From: JANOBJ01 sp031411575
GTDB taxonomy: Bacteria; Pseudomonadota; Gammaproteobacteria; Burkholderiales; Burkholderiaceae_C
NCBI GenBank assembly: GCA_031411575.1
Contig: JANOBJ010000244.1
Location: forward strand, 1 to 14,769
DNA length: 14,769 nt
Direction: 5' to 3'
Part shown: in pieces, positions 1 through 9,846 of the stretch
Numbering within the stretch: position 1 is the first letter of the stretch
Layout: each line of letters opens with the position of its first letter
The notes under the pieces: generated by a model
Database searches by the model: none
Seen by the model: only the letters and a program-made list of their open reading frames with translations
Told to the model about the DNA's origin: nothing
Made by a program: the position numbers and the translations under genes

Positions 1-30
1 GGCCGTCTTCCCGGACAGGTCGATCTGCAT
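1..30 (-). CDS. Start of a short-chain dehydrogenase/reductase (partial)
   Basis: Only the first ten codons are in the window, read from position 30 towards 1; they translate as MQIDLSGKTA. The pattern L-x-GKTA at the very N-terminus is the usual lead-in to the TGxxxGIG nucleotide-binding loop of classical SDR oxidoreductases (NAD(P)H-dependent 3-oxoacyl-ACP reductase-like enzymes), but that loop lies outside the window, so substrate and exact family cannot be given. The start is supported by a purine-rich Shine-Dalgarno on the minus strand (GGGGAGGG, about positions 36-43) a few bases before the ATG. The gene is divergent from the redoxin gene on the plus strand. The SDR assignment rests on ten residues and is an inference. 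Confidence 0.55.
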   Translation of the reverse strand, partial: MQIDLSGKTA

Positions 31-98
31 GGCGTCCCTCCCCTGATCGGGTCCGGTTCTAGCCGAGCCGGGGCGCCCCCGCCACTGAGGTCGACAAG

Positions 99-179
99 AT
101 GCATGCCGCCTGGGTCAAGTCGGTGCTGCTGCAAACGATCCTGTGGAGTTACCCGTACATCAAGGACGGCGAGTTCTGA
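99..179 (+). CDS. Possible 26-residue ORF of unknown function
   Basis: A short reading frame ATG (99) to TGA (177-179), peptide beginning MHAAWVKSVL and ending YIKDGEF. It has a GAGGT Shine-Dalgarno-like element at 87-91, seven bases before the ATG. The same frame is closed by TAG at 60-62, so it cannot be much longer. It lies in the gap between the divergent SDR and redoxin starts. The peptide has a hydrophobic, aromatic middle (VLLQTILW) and a charged tail. I do not recognise it. It could be a real small protein, the C-terminal remnant of a deleted gene, or chance; nothing in the sequence decides between these. Confidence 0.25.
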   Translation: MHAAWVKSVLLQTILWSYPYIKDGEF

Positions 180-219
180 GGCCCCCACCGTAGCCGTATG
201 ACCCGGAGTCACGTCACCC

Positions 220-765
220 ATGCCCTCCTCGCCGACGATGCCGACGCTGCAAATCAGTGAATGGTTCAACACGCCCGCGCCGATCACGCTTGCGGGCCTG
301 CGTGGCCGCGTGGTGGCGATCCACGCCTTTCAGATGCTGTGCCCGGGCTGTGTGGCGCACGGCATTCCCCAGGCGCTGAAGCTCCGTCAGACCTTCCCCG
401 AAGACCAGCTCGCCGTGATCGGCCTGCACACCGTCTTTGAGCACCACGACGTGATGGGTCCGGCGGCGCTGAAGGTGTTCATCCACGAATACCGCCTGGG
501 CTTTCCGATCGCGGTGGACCAGCCATCCGGCCAAGGCGGCATACCCCTCACCATGGCGGCGCTGAAGTTGCGTGGCACGCCAAGCCTGGTGCTGCTGGAC
601 CGTGACGGCCGGATTCGGCTCAACCACTTCGGCGGCATCGACGACATGGCGCTCGGTGCGGTGGTGGGGCAGTTGCTGGCATCGACCCACGGGATGGAGA
701 AGGCACCGTCATCGGACAGTGTGACCAGCGGGTCTTGCGGCCCCGCCGGCTGCCCGGCGGCGTGA
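220..765 (+). CDS. Thioredoxin-fold redoxin (TlpA/AhpC-TSA-like)
   Basis: A 181-residue protein with the layout of a thioredoxin-like redoxin: a beta strand leading into a CPGC active site (C41, C44; context QMLCPGCVAHG), then a strand ending in the cis-proline motif RGTP (P121) and the edge strand SLVLLDRDGRI. The CxxC pair should do thiol-disulfide exchange. No signal peptide or membrane segment is visible, so a cytoplasmic location is likely, unlike true TlpA/ResA proteins, which are membrane-anchored. The C-terminal tail (about 160-181) is low in structure and carries a second cysteine pair, C173 and C178 (CGPAGC), which may act as an extra redox or metal-binding pair. The ATG at 220 follows a GGAG at 205-208 with rather long spacing; an in-frame ATG at 238 would drop six residues. 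Its end faces the end of the minus-strand HEAGH gene. Substrate unknown. Confidence 0.85.
   Translation: MPSSPTMPTLQISEWFNTPAPITLAGLRGRVVAIHAFQMLCPGCVAHGIPQALKLRQTFPEDQLAVIGLHTVFEHHDVMGPAALKVFIHEYRLGFPIAVDQPSGQGGIPLTMAALKLRGTPSLVLLDRDGRIRLNHFGGIDDMALGAVVGQLLASTHGMEKAPSSDSVTSGSCGPAGCPAA
743..760. other. GC hairpin at the end of the redoxin gene
   Basis: A perfect 7-bp inverted repeat, CCGCCGG (743-749) and CCGGCGG (754-760), with a 4-base loop, directly before the redoxin stop codon and between two convergent genes. It has no T-run on either side, so it is not a canonical intrinsic terminator. It also encodes part of the GPAGCPA tail, so coding constraint and high GC may explain it. It could slow polymerase or help rho-dependent ends. 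Confidence 0.3.
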
Positions 766-800
766 CGCGCCCGCGCTGCACCGCCCTCTGACCGGCCACG

Positions 801-1496
801 TTACTCGCGCAGCACAGCCCGCGCCACAGTCACATGCTGCAGCCGCAGCACCCAGGCCGCCCACAGCAGCGCCACCAGCACCACCAGCACCACCAGCGCC
901 CCTACGTTGTGCGTCAGCAGCCCGAGCCCCTGGGCGCGGTGCAGCAGGCCCCATCGCGACAGCAGCTCGATCCAGTCGTGGCCGCCGGCCTCGCCGGTCA
1001 GGCCGGACAGCAGCATGAGCTGCGGGTCTTTCGCGTCATACACATACGGCGCCACGTCGAGCAGCGAGACACCCAGGAACCACAGGCCGATGGCAGCGCC
1101 AAACGGGTCGCGGTTTTTCAGCAGCAACGCCAGCGCGATCAGCAGGGGCATGATGAGCTGGCCCAGCGTGCCACCCAGTACCATTGGCAGGTGACCGAAC
1201 GCCATGAAAACCAGATGCCCGGCCTCGTGAAACACCAGCAGCGGCCGGTGCAGGAAAGCGCTGGCCATCTCGCCGTTGCGCACGTCCTGTGCAATCAGCA
1301 CCACGCCCCAGACGGCGAACGTGGCGAGCAGCGCCGCGTGCAGCCAGAAGCTGAAGGCGTCCACACGCTGGGGCACTTGCAGCAGGCGCGTCGTGCAGTT
1401 GTCGGATGTATCAGCCTCATCGGGCGCATCGTTGCCGGTAGCGCCAGCCGCGCGCGCCGGACGTGGCGCTGGCTGGCCCATCTTGGCCAGCATCAC
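801..1496 (-). CDS. HEAGH-motif integral-membrane protein, M50-like
   Basis: A multi-pass membrane protein of 231 residues from the GTG at 1496 (an ATG follows at 1493), with the TAA at 801-803. Counting from the GTG, hydrophobic segments lie near residues 50-70, 86-103, 112-127, 134-150 and 198-218. The HEAGH motif (H90, E91, H94) sits at a membrane segment and, with a later LLDVAPY aspartate (D147), matches the zinc-site layout of site-2-protease-like (M50) membrane peptidases. Whether it is an active protease is inference; no PDZ domain is present. The natural N-terminus appears to lie upstream at ATG 1577-1575 and includes a four-cysteine zinc ribbon, but a TAG at 1559-1557 interrupts that frame (next entry). 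The annotated start is therefore the first usable one after the stop; no good Shine-Dalgarno precedes it. The gene may be a pseudogene. It is divergent from the M14 peptidase. Confidence 0.7.
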   Translation of the reverse strand: MMLAKMGQPAPRPARAAGATGNDAPDEADTSDNCTTRLLQVPQRVDAFSFWLHAALLATFAVWGVVLIAQDVRNGEMASAFLHRPLLVFHEAGHLVFMAFGHLPMVLGGTLGQLIMPLLIALALLLKNRDPFGAAIGLWFLGVSLLDVAPYVYDAKDPQLMLLSGLTGEAGGHDWIELLSRWGLLHRAQGLGLLTHNVGALVVLVVLVALLWAAWVLRLQHVTVARAVLRE

Positions 1497-1577
1497 GCCG
1501 CAGGCCGGGCAAGCGGCGGGCAGGGCCTGTTTGTCGGGCAGCGGGGCGTGGCCGCACTAGCGGCAGCGCGTGAACAT
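1497..1577 (-). pseudogene. N-terminal zinc ribbon cut by in-frame amber codon
   Basis: Reading the minus strand from ATG at 1577 gives MFTRCR, then TAG (1559-1557), then CGHAPLPD... to CPACG, and runs without another stop into the HEAGH membrane protein. Ignoring the TAG, the cysteines fall at codons 5, 8, 23 and 26, a textbook CxxC...CxxC zinc ribbon, with the amber codon at position 7 inside the first CxxC. Because the zinc-ribbon pattern continues on both sides of the stop, the stop looks recent or erroneous. The full frame would be 258 residues (801-1577). Alternatives are a sequencing error, a true nonsense mutation with restart further down, or suppression. Confidence 0.65.
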
Positions 1578-1584
1578 GGCCCGC

Positions 1585-1590
1585 AGTGTA
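1585..1590 (-). promoter_or_regulatory. Candidate -10 box for the HEAGH gene (leaderless)
   Basis: Minus-strand TACACT lies eight bases before the ATG at 1577. A transcript beginning 6-8 bases after it would start at or next to the start codon, and no Shine-Dalgarno is present between them, so a leaderless mRNA is possible. No convincing -35 box is seen. Sequence-only guess. Confidence 0.25.
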
Positions 1591-1613
1591 GGGGCGGTTG
1601 GCCAGGTGCGGCG

Positions 1614-2435
1614 ATGGCGACCTCTATTGCTATGCTATTAATAGCAAACAATGTCCAGGCGACGCCGACCTGCCGCGATTTCTCGCAAAAATTACCGAAT
1701 GTGACGGTGGCGATGTGCGACTCTGCGCGGCTGGTGCCCTCGGGCGCGCTGTCGGTCAAGGGTCAGACGCTGTGGAAGCGCGATATCGTGCCCGCCGATG
1801 CGAAGCTGCGGGTGCTGGTGATCGGCGGTATTCACGGCGATGAGTTGTCGGCCAGTGCGGTGGCGCTGCACTGGATCGGGCTGGCCGCGACCATGCCGGT
1901 GCAGATGGCGCAGCCGGTGCACTGGCGCTTCATCCCCGCGCTCAACCCCGATGGGCTGCTGACCCAGCCGCCGCGCCGCGTCAATGCCAATGGCGTGGAC
2001 CTGAACCGCAATTTCCCCACGCCCCACTGGGACCGCGACGCCGCCGTGTACTGGGAGCAACGCACCCGCAAGGACCCGCGCCGCTGGCCCGGCCCCAAGC
2101 CGCTGTCCGAGCCGGAAAGCCGCTTTCTGCACGACGAGATGCAGCGCTTCCAGCCCAACCTGATCGTGAGCATCCACGCGCCCTACGGCGTGCTGGATTT
2201 TGACGGCCCTTCGGTGCCGCCGTCCAGGCTGGGCCGGCTCTACCTCGATCAGGTCGGCATCTTTCCGGGCTCGCTCGGCAACTATGGTGGCGTGCACAAG
2301 GGCGTGCCGGTGGTCACGGTGGAACTGCCCAACGCCATGCGCACGCCGCTGGACAGCGAGATGCGCCAGATGTGGGTGGACCTGCTGCGCTGGATGAGCG
2401 AACGCGTCGGCCCAGGCGCGGCCGACCGCCGGTAG
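1614..2435 (+). CDS. M14-family zinc carboxypeptidase / murein peptide amidase-like
   Basis: A 273-residue M14 metallopeptidase. The zinc ligands are visible as GGIHGDE (H74, E77) and SIHAPYG (H188). The substrate-binding NGVDLNRNFP motif holds N131 and R132, and the likely catalytic glutamate is E237 in VTVELPN. The set matches M14 enzymes that trim murein peptides (MpaA-like), so cleavage of an amide bond in cell-wall peptides is the best guess; the substrate is not provable here. The first 16 residues form a short hydrophobic stretch ending VQA before TPTC, which resembles a signal peptide but lacks the usual N-terminal Lys/Arg. This stretch is encoded by an AT-rich palindrome. The ATG at 1614 has no clear Shine-Dalgarno, so the true start is uncertain; in-frame ATGs lie at 1632 and 1713. 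The gene begins 36 bp from the divergent HEAGH gene. Confidence 0.85.
   Translation: MATSIAMLLIANNVQATPTCRDFSQKLPNVTVAMCDSARLVPSGALSVKGQTLWKRDIVPADAKLRVLVIGGIHGDELSASAVALHWIGLAATMPVQMAQPVHWRFIPALNPDGLLTQPPRRVNANGVDLNRNFPTPHWDRDAAVYWEQRTRKDPRRWPGPKPLSEPESRFLHDEMQRFQPNLIVSIHAPYGVLDFDGPSVPPSRLGRLYLDQVGIFPGSLGNYGGVHKGVPVVTVELPNAMRTPLDSEMRQMWVDLLRWMSERVGPGAADRR
1634..1645. repeat. AT-rich 12-bp palindrome GCTATTAATAGC
   Basis: A perfect self-complementary 12-mer inside an AT-rich island (about 1622-1652) in otherwise GC-rich DNA. It lies in the divergent control region and also encodes the hydrophobic core of the predicted M14 signal peptide. AT-rich palindromes of this type are, from memory, common dispersed elements in Comamonadaceae. 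It could provide -10 elements in both directions. Confidence 0.5.
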
Positions 2436-2526
2436 GAGTTCGGGGGGCGTAGGGGCCCAAACCGCGACGCTGCGGCCGGATCTCAAAAAAAATGTGCCCA
2501 AAGTCCACGTCGGATATAGATAGTTT

Positions 2527-2543
2527 GCTACATTAAACGTAGC
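2527..2543. repeat. AT-rich imperfect palindrome GCTAC...GTAGC
   Basis: Arms GCTAC (2527-2531) and GTAGC (2539-2543) around ATTAAAC. It resembles the palindrome at 1634-1645 (same GCTA...TAGC ends, same ATTAA core) and lies downstream of the M14 gene and about 140 bp before glgB. It may be a second copy of a dispersed element or an operator. Confidence 0.4.
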
Positions 2544-2634
2544 GTTTGAGGGTGGGTGGATGCTGCACCACGTGTCTGCGGAGCGGCGCCAGTGGTGAAG
2601 CGTCTGTGGTTTCGCCCCGGTGCCCGACAGGTGC

Positions 2635-2640
2635 CACAAT
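2635..2640 (+). promoter_or_regulatory. Candidate -10 box of the glg operon
   Basis: CACAAT followed by a G, about 40 bases before the glgB ATG, resembles the TATAAT consensus in the manner common in GC-rich betaproteobacteria. The matching -35 is poor (the best stretch is TTCGCC at 2611-2616), so an activator or an alternative sigma factor would be needed if this is the promoter. Confidence 0.25.
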
Positions 2641-2679
2641 GGCCGGAACGGTCTTCCCCACCCAGTCCATTCCAGCGCC

Positions 2680-7000
<4,321 letters not shown>

Positions 7001-7004
<4 letters not shown>

Positions 7005-8509
7005 ACCACACGCCGTTTCCGATCTTTGCCGAGCGCACCAGCGGCGTCCTGCTGCACCCCACATCGCTGCCAGGGCCGCACGGTGCCGGTGACCTCGGGT
7101 CCGGTGCGCGGCACTTTGTGGACTGGCTGGTGTCCGCAGGCCAGTCGCTCTGGCAGGTCTTGCCGCTCACGCCCGTGGGGCCGGGCAACTCGCCCTACCA
7201 GAGCGCGTCTGCCTTTGCCGGCAACCCCCTGCTGGTCGATCTGGAAGACCTGGTCCATTGCGGCTGGCTCGACTGGATGCCGCCGCTGGGTTTGGAGACC
7301 AGGCGCTGCGACTACCTGCGCGTTGCGCCCTACCGCATGGGCCAGTTGCGAACGGCCTGGAAGGGGTTCCGCCAGAACGCCAACGACGCTAATCGCGAGG
7401 CCTTTGCAGCGTTCCGTACCGGGCAGGCCAGCTGGCTGGACGACTATTCGCTGTTCATGGCGCTGGATGCGCGCCACGGCTCCCGCTGGACCCGCTGGCC
7501 CGAGGCGCTGGCGCAGCGTGAACCCGAGGCGCTGGCGGCCGCGCGCGAACAATACGTGGACACCATCGGCTTCTGGTCCTTCGTGCAATGGCGTTTCATG
7601 GTGCAGTGGCAGCGGCTGCGGGAGCACGCCCATGCGCGTGGCGTGCGCATCGTGGGCGACGCCCCGATCTTCGTGGCGCACCACAGCGCCGACGTGTGGG
7701 CGAACGCGCACCAGTTTTTTCTGGACCCGCAGGGCGAACCCACGGTGGTGGCCGGCGTGCCGCCCGACTACTTCAGTGCCACCGGCCAGCGCTGGGGCAA
7801 CCCGCTGTACCGCTGGGACGTCATGGCCGCTGACGGTTACGCCTGGTGGAAGGCGCGCATGGCGCACCAGCTGAACTGCGTGGACGTGATCCGGCTTGAC
7901 CACTTCCGGGGTTTCGAAAGCTACTGGGAAATCCCCGCCAGCGAGCCTACCGCGGTGGCGGGCCAGTGGCGCAGCGGGCCTGGCATCGAGCTGTTCGACG
8001 CGCTGGAAGCCGCGCTTGGCCCGTTGCCGGTGATTGCCGAAGACCTGGGTTTCATCACCGAGGCGGTGACCGAGCTGCGGCTGGCATGCCGCTTTCCCGG
8101 CATGCGCATCCTGCACTTCGCATTCGGCGACACGCCTGGCAACCCGTACCGGCCCCACAACTACGTGACGCAGACGGTGGCCTACACGGGTACCCACGAC
8201 AACAACACGTCGGTCGGCTGGTGGAAGGCCGCCAATGCCGCCGAGCGCGCCGCCGCCGCCGACTATCTGGTGACAGCGGTGGACGCCGGTGTCCACTGGG
8301 CGATGATGCAGTCGGTGTCGCAGTCGGTGGCCAACATGGTGATCTTCCCGTTCCAGGACGTGCTGGGCCTGGACGAAACGCACCGCATGAACACCCCGGG
8401 CCTGGCGCAGGGCTGCTGGGAATGGCGTTTTGAATGGGCCGATGTGGGCGACGCGCCTGCACAGAGGCTGGCCGCCATGACCCGCGCTCACGGCCGCAAC
8501 GGGGCCTGA
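7001..8509 (+). CDS. malQ: 4-alpha-glucanotransferase (amylomaltase)
   Basis: MalQ (EC 2.4.1.25) moves alpha-1,4-glucan segments between maltodextrins, recycling the short oligosaccharides released by GlgX into chains long enough for phosphorylase. The 502-residue length is that of the compact bacterial amylomaltase without the extra N-terminal domains of E. coli MalQ. GH77 hallmarks are present: GVLLHPTSLPG near the N-terminus, the SPYQSASAFAGNP substrate loop, and the catalytic triad in RLDHFRGF (nucleophile D300), IAEDLG (acid/base E347) and GTHDNNT (D400). The ATG at 7001 overlaps the glgX stop (ATGA), so expression is probably coupled; no strong Shine-Dalgarno is seen. It is followed by a 59-bp gap before glgC. 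Confidence 0.96.
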
Positions 8510-8557
8510 CGGGGCGGCACCGAAATGAGACAACCCGGCGGCTTCAATAATTCAACC

Positions 8558-8563
8558 AGGAGA
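8558..8563 (+). promoter_or_regulatory. Strong Shine-Dalgarno of glgC
   Basis: AGGAGA five bases before the glgC ATG. The 59-bp gap between malQ and glgC (8510-8568) gives glgC independent ribosome loading, unlike the overlapped genes before and after it. No convincing promoter was seen in this gap. Confidence 0.7.
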
Positions 8564-8568
8564 CAACC

Positions 8569-9846
8569 ATGGCCATGCACACCGTCAATCCCCGCACCGT
8601 GGTACGCAAGACCATCGCGCTTGTTCTGGCGGGAGGCCGAGGGTCGCGCCTGCACGCGCTGACCGACCGGCGTGCCAAGCCCGCCGTGTATTTCGGCGGC
8701 AAGTTCCGGATCATCGACTTTGCGCTGTCCAACTGCCTGAACTCGGGCGTGCGTCGCATTGGTGTGCTGACCCAGTACAAATCGCACAGCCTGCTGCGGC
8801 ACCTGCAGCGCGGGTGGTCGTTCCTGCGCAGCGAGTTCAACGAATTCCTGGACCTGCTGCCGGCGCAACAGCGCGTGGACGAGGAGTCGTGGTACCGCGG
8901 CACGGCCGACGCGGTCTACCAGAACCTGGACATCCTGCGCGCGCACAAGCCGGCCTATATCCTGGTGCTGGCCGGTGATCACATCTACAAGATGGACTAT
9001 GCCAACCTGATCGCCGACCACGTGACCCAGGGCGGCATGTGCACCGTGGGTTGCATCGAGGTGCCGCTGGCCGAAGCCACCGCGTTCGGCGTGATGGCGG
9101 TGGACAAGAGCCGCAAGATCACGCGCTTCGTGGAAAAGCCGGCCAATCCGCCGGCCATGCCCGGCAATCCCGGCATGGCACTGGCCAGCATGGGCATCTA
9201 CGTGTTCGATGCTGAATACCTGTTTGCCGCGCTCAAGGCCGACATCGAGAACCCGGCGTCCAGCCACGATTTCGGCAAGGACATCATCCCGGCCATGGTG
9301 GCCAAGGGGCACGCGGTGGCGCACCCGTTTGGCCAGTCCTGCGTCAAGAGCACGCCTGACGCCCCCGCGTACTGGCGCGATGTCGGCACCATCGACGCCT
9401 ACTGGGCCGCCAACATCGACCTCACGGCCACCGTGCCCGAACTCGACATGTACGACAAGGAGTGGCCGATCTGGACCTACCAGGAACAGCTGGCTCCCGC
9501 CAAATTCGTGTTCGACGACGACGACCGGCGGGGCTCGGCGGTGGATTCGCTGGTCTCGGGTGGGTGCCTGATCTCGGGCTCGGTGGTGCGCCGGTCGGTG
9601 CTGTTTTCGAAAGTTCGCGTTCATTCCTTCAGCCTGGTCGAAGAGGCGGTGATCCTGCCGGAGGTCGAGGTGGGGAGGCACTGCAAGCTGCGCAAGGTGG
9701 TCATCGACAACGGTTGCCACATTCCCGAAGGCATGTCGATCGGCTACGACGCCGCCGAAGACGCGCGCCGCTTCTACCGCACCGATAGCGGCGTGGTGCT
9801 GGTCACCCGGACGATGCTGGACGCGTTGGAGTCTGCGCCCGCATGA
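8569..9846 (+). CDS. glgC: Glucose-1-phosphate adenylyltransferase (ADP-glucose pyrophosphorylase)
   Basis: GlgC (EC 2.7.7.27) makes ADP-glucose from ATP and glucose-1-phosphate, the regulated first step of glycogen synthesis. The 425 residues comprise an N-terminal nucleotidyltransferase domain with LAGGRGSRL (20-28), KPAVYFGGKFRIIDF (37-51), AGDHIYKMDY and FVEKP (K190, glucose-1-phosphate site), and a C-terminal left-handed beta-helix domain (about 300-425) ending in EEDARRFYR-like sequence (AEDARRFYR here). The N-terminal effector region reads DRRAKPAVY, whereas E. coli, from memory, has NKRAKPAVH; the activator lysine K39 is thus Arg34 here, as in enzymes activated by fructose-6-phosphate/pyruvate. 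The ATG at 8569 follows AGGAGA (8558-8563) at five bases, the best ribosome site in the operon; a second ATG at 8575 is less well placed. Its stop overlaps the glgA start. Confidence 0.97.
   Translation: MAMHTVNPRTVVRKTIALVLAGGRGSRLHALTDRRAKPAVYFGGKFRIIDFALSNCLNSGVRRIGVLTQYKSHSLLRHLQRGWSFLRSEFNEFLDLLPAQQRVDEESWYRGTADAVYQNLDILRAHKPAYILVLAGDHIYKMDYANLIADHVTQGGMCTVGCIEVPLAEATAFGVMAVDKSRKITRFVEKPANPPAMPGNPGMALASMGIYVFDAEYLFAALKADIENPASSHDFGKDIIPAMVAKGHAVAHPFGQSCVKSTPDAPAYWRDVGTIDAYWAANIDLTATVPELDMYDKEWPIWTYQEQLAPAKFVFDDDDRRGSAVDSLVSGGCLISGSVVRRSVLFSKVRVHSFSLVEEAVILPEVEVGRHCKLRKVVIDNGCHIPEGMSIGYDAAEDARRFYRTDSGVVLVTRTMLDALESAPA

Larger units (their letters stand above)
2436..2679. other. Intergenic region upstream of the glycogen operon
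   Basis: This 244-bp gap should hold the operon promoter. From left to right it contains a run of eight A (about 2486-2493) without a preceding hairpin that would make a terminator for the M14 gene; an AT-rich imperfect palindrome at 2527-2543; a 6-bp inverted repeat, CACCAC (2566-2571) and GTGGTG (2592-2597), separated by 20 bases; and a possible -10 box at 2635-2640. No ORF of note was seen. Confidence 0.5.

Noticed and set aside
834..1613. Long plus-strand open frame running into the M14 gene from far upstream, Gln/His/Arg-rich
   Set aside because: It is the antisense of the HEAGH membrane gene; its composition is that of a shadow frame in GC-rich DNA, and the M14 family begins near 1614.
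2486..2493. Run of eight A considered as part of a terminator
   Set aside because: No stable hairpin lies on the side needed for termination on either strand.
8510..8568. Possible internal promoter before glgC
   Set aside because: Only a good Shine-Dalgarno and a short AT patch (TTCAATAATTCAA) are seen; no paired -35/-10 elements.
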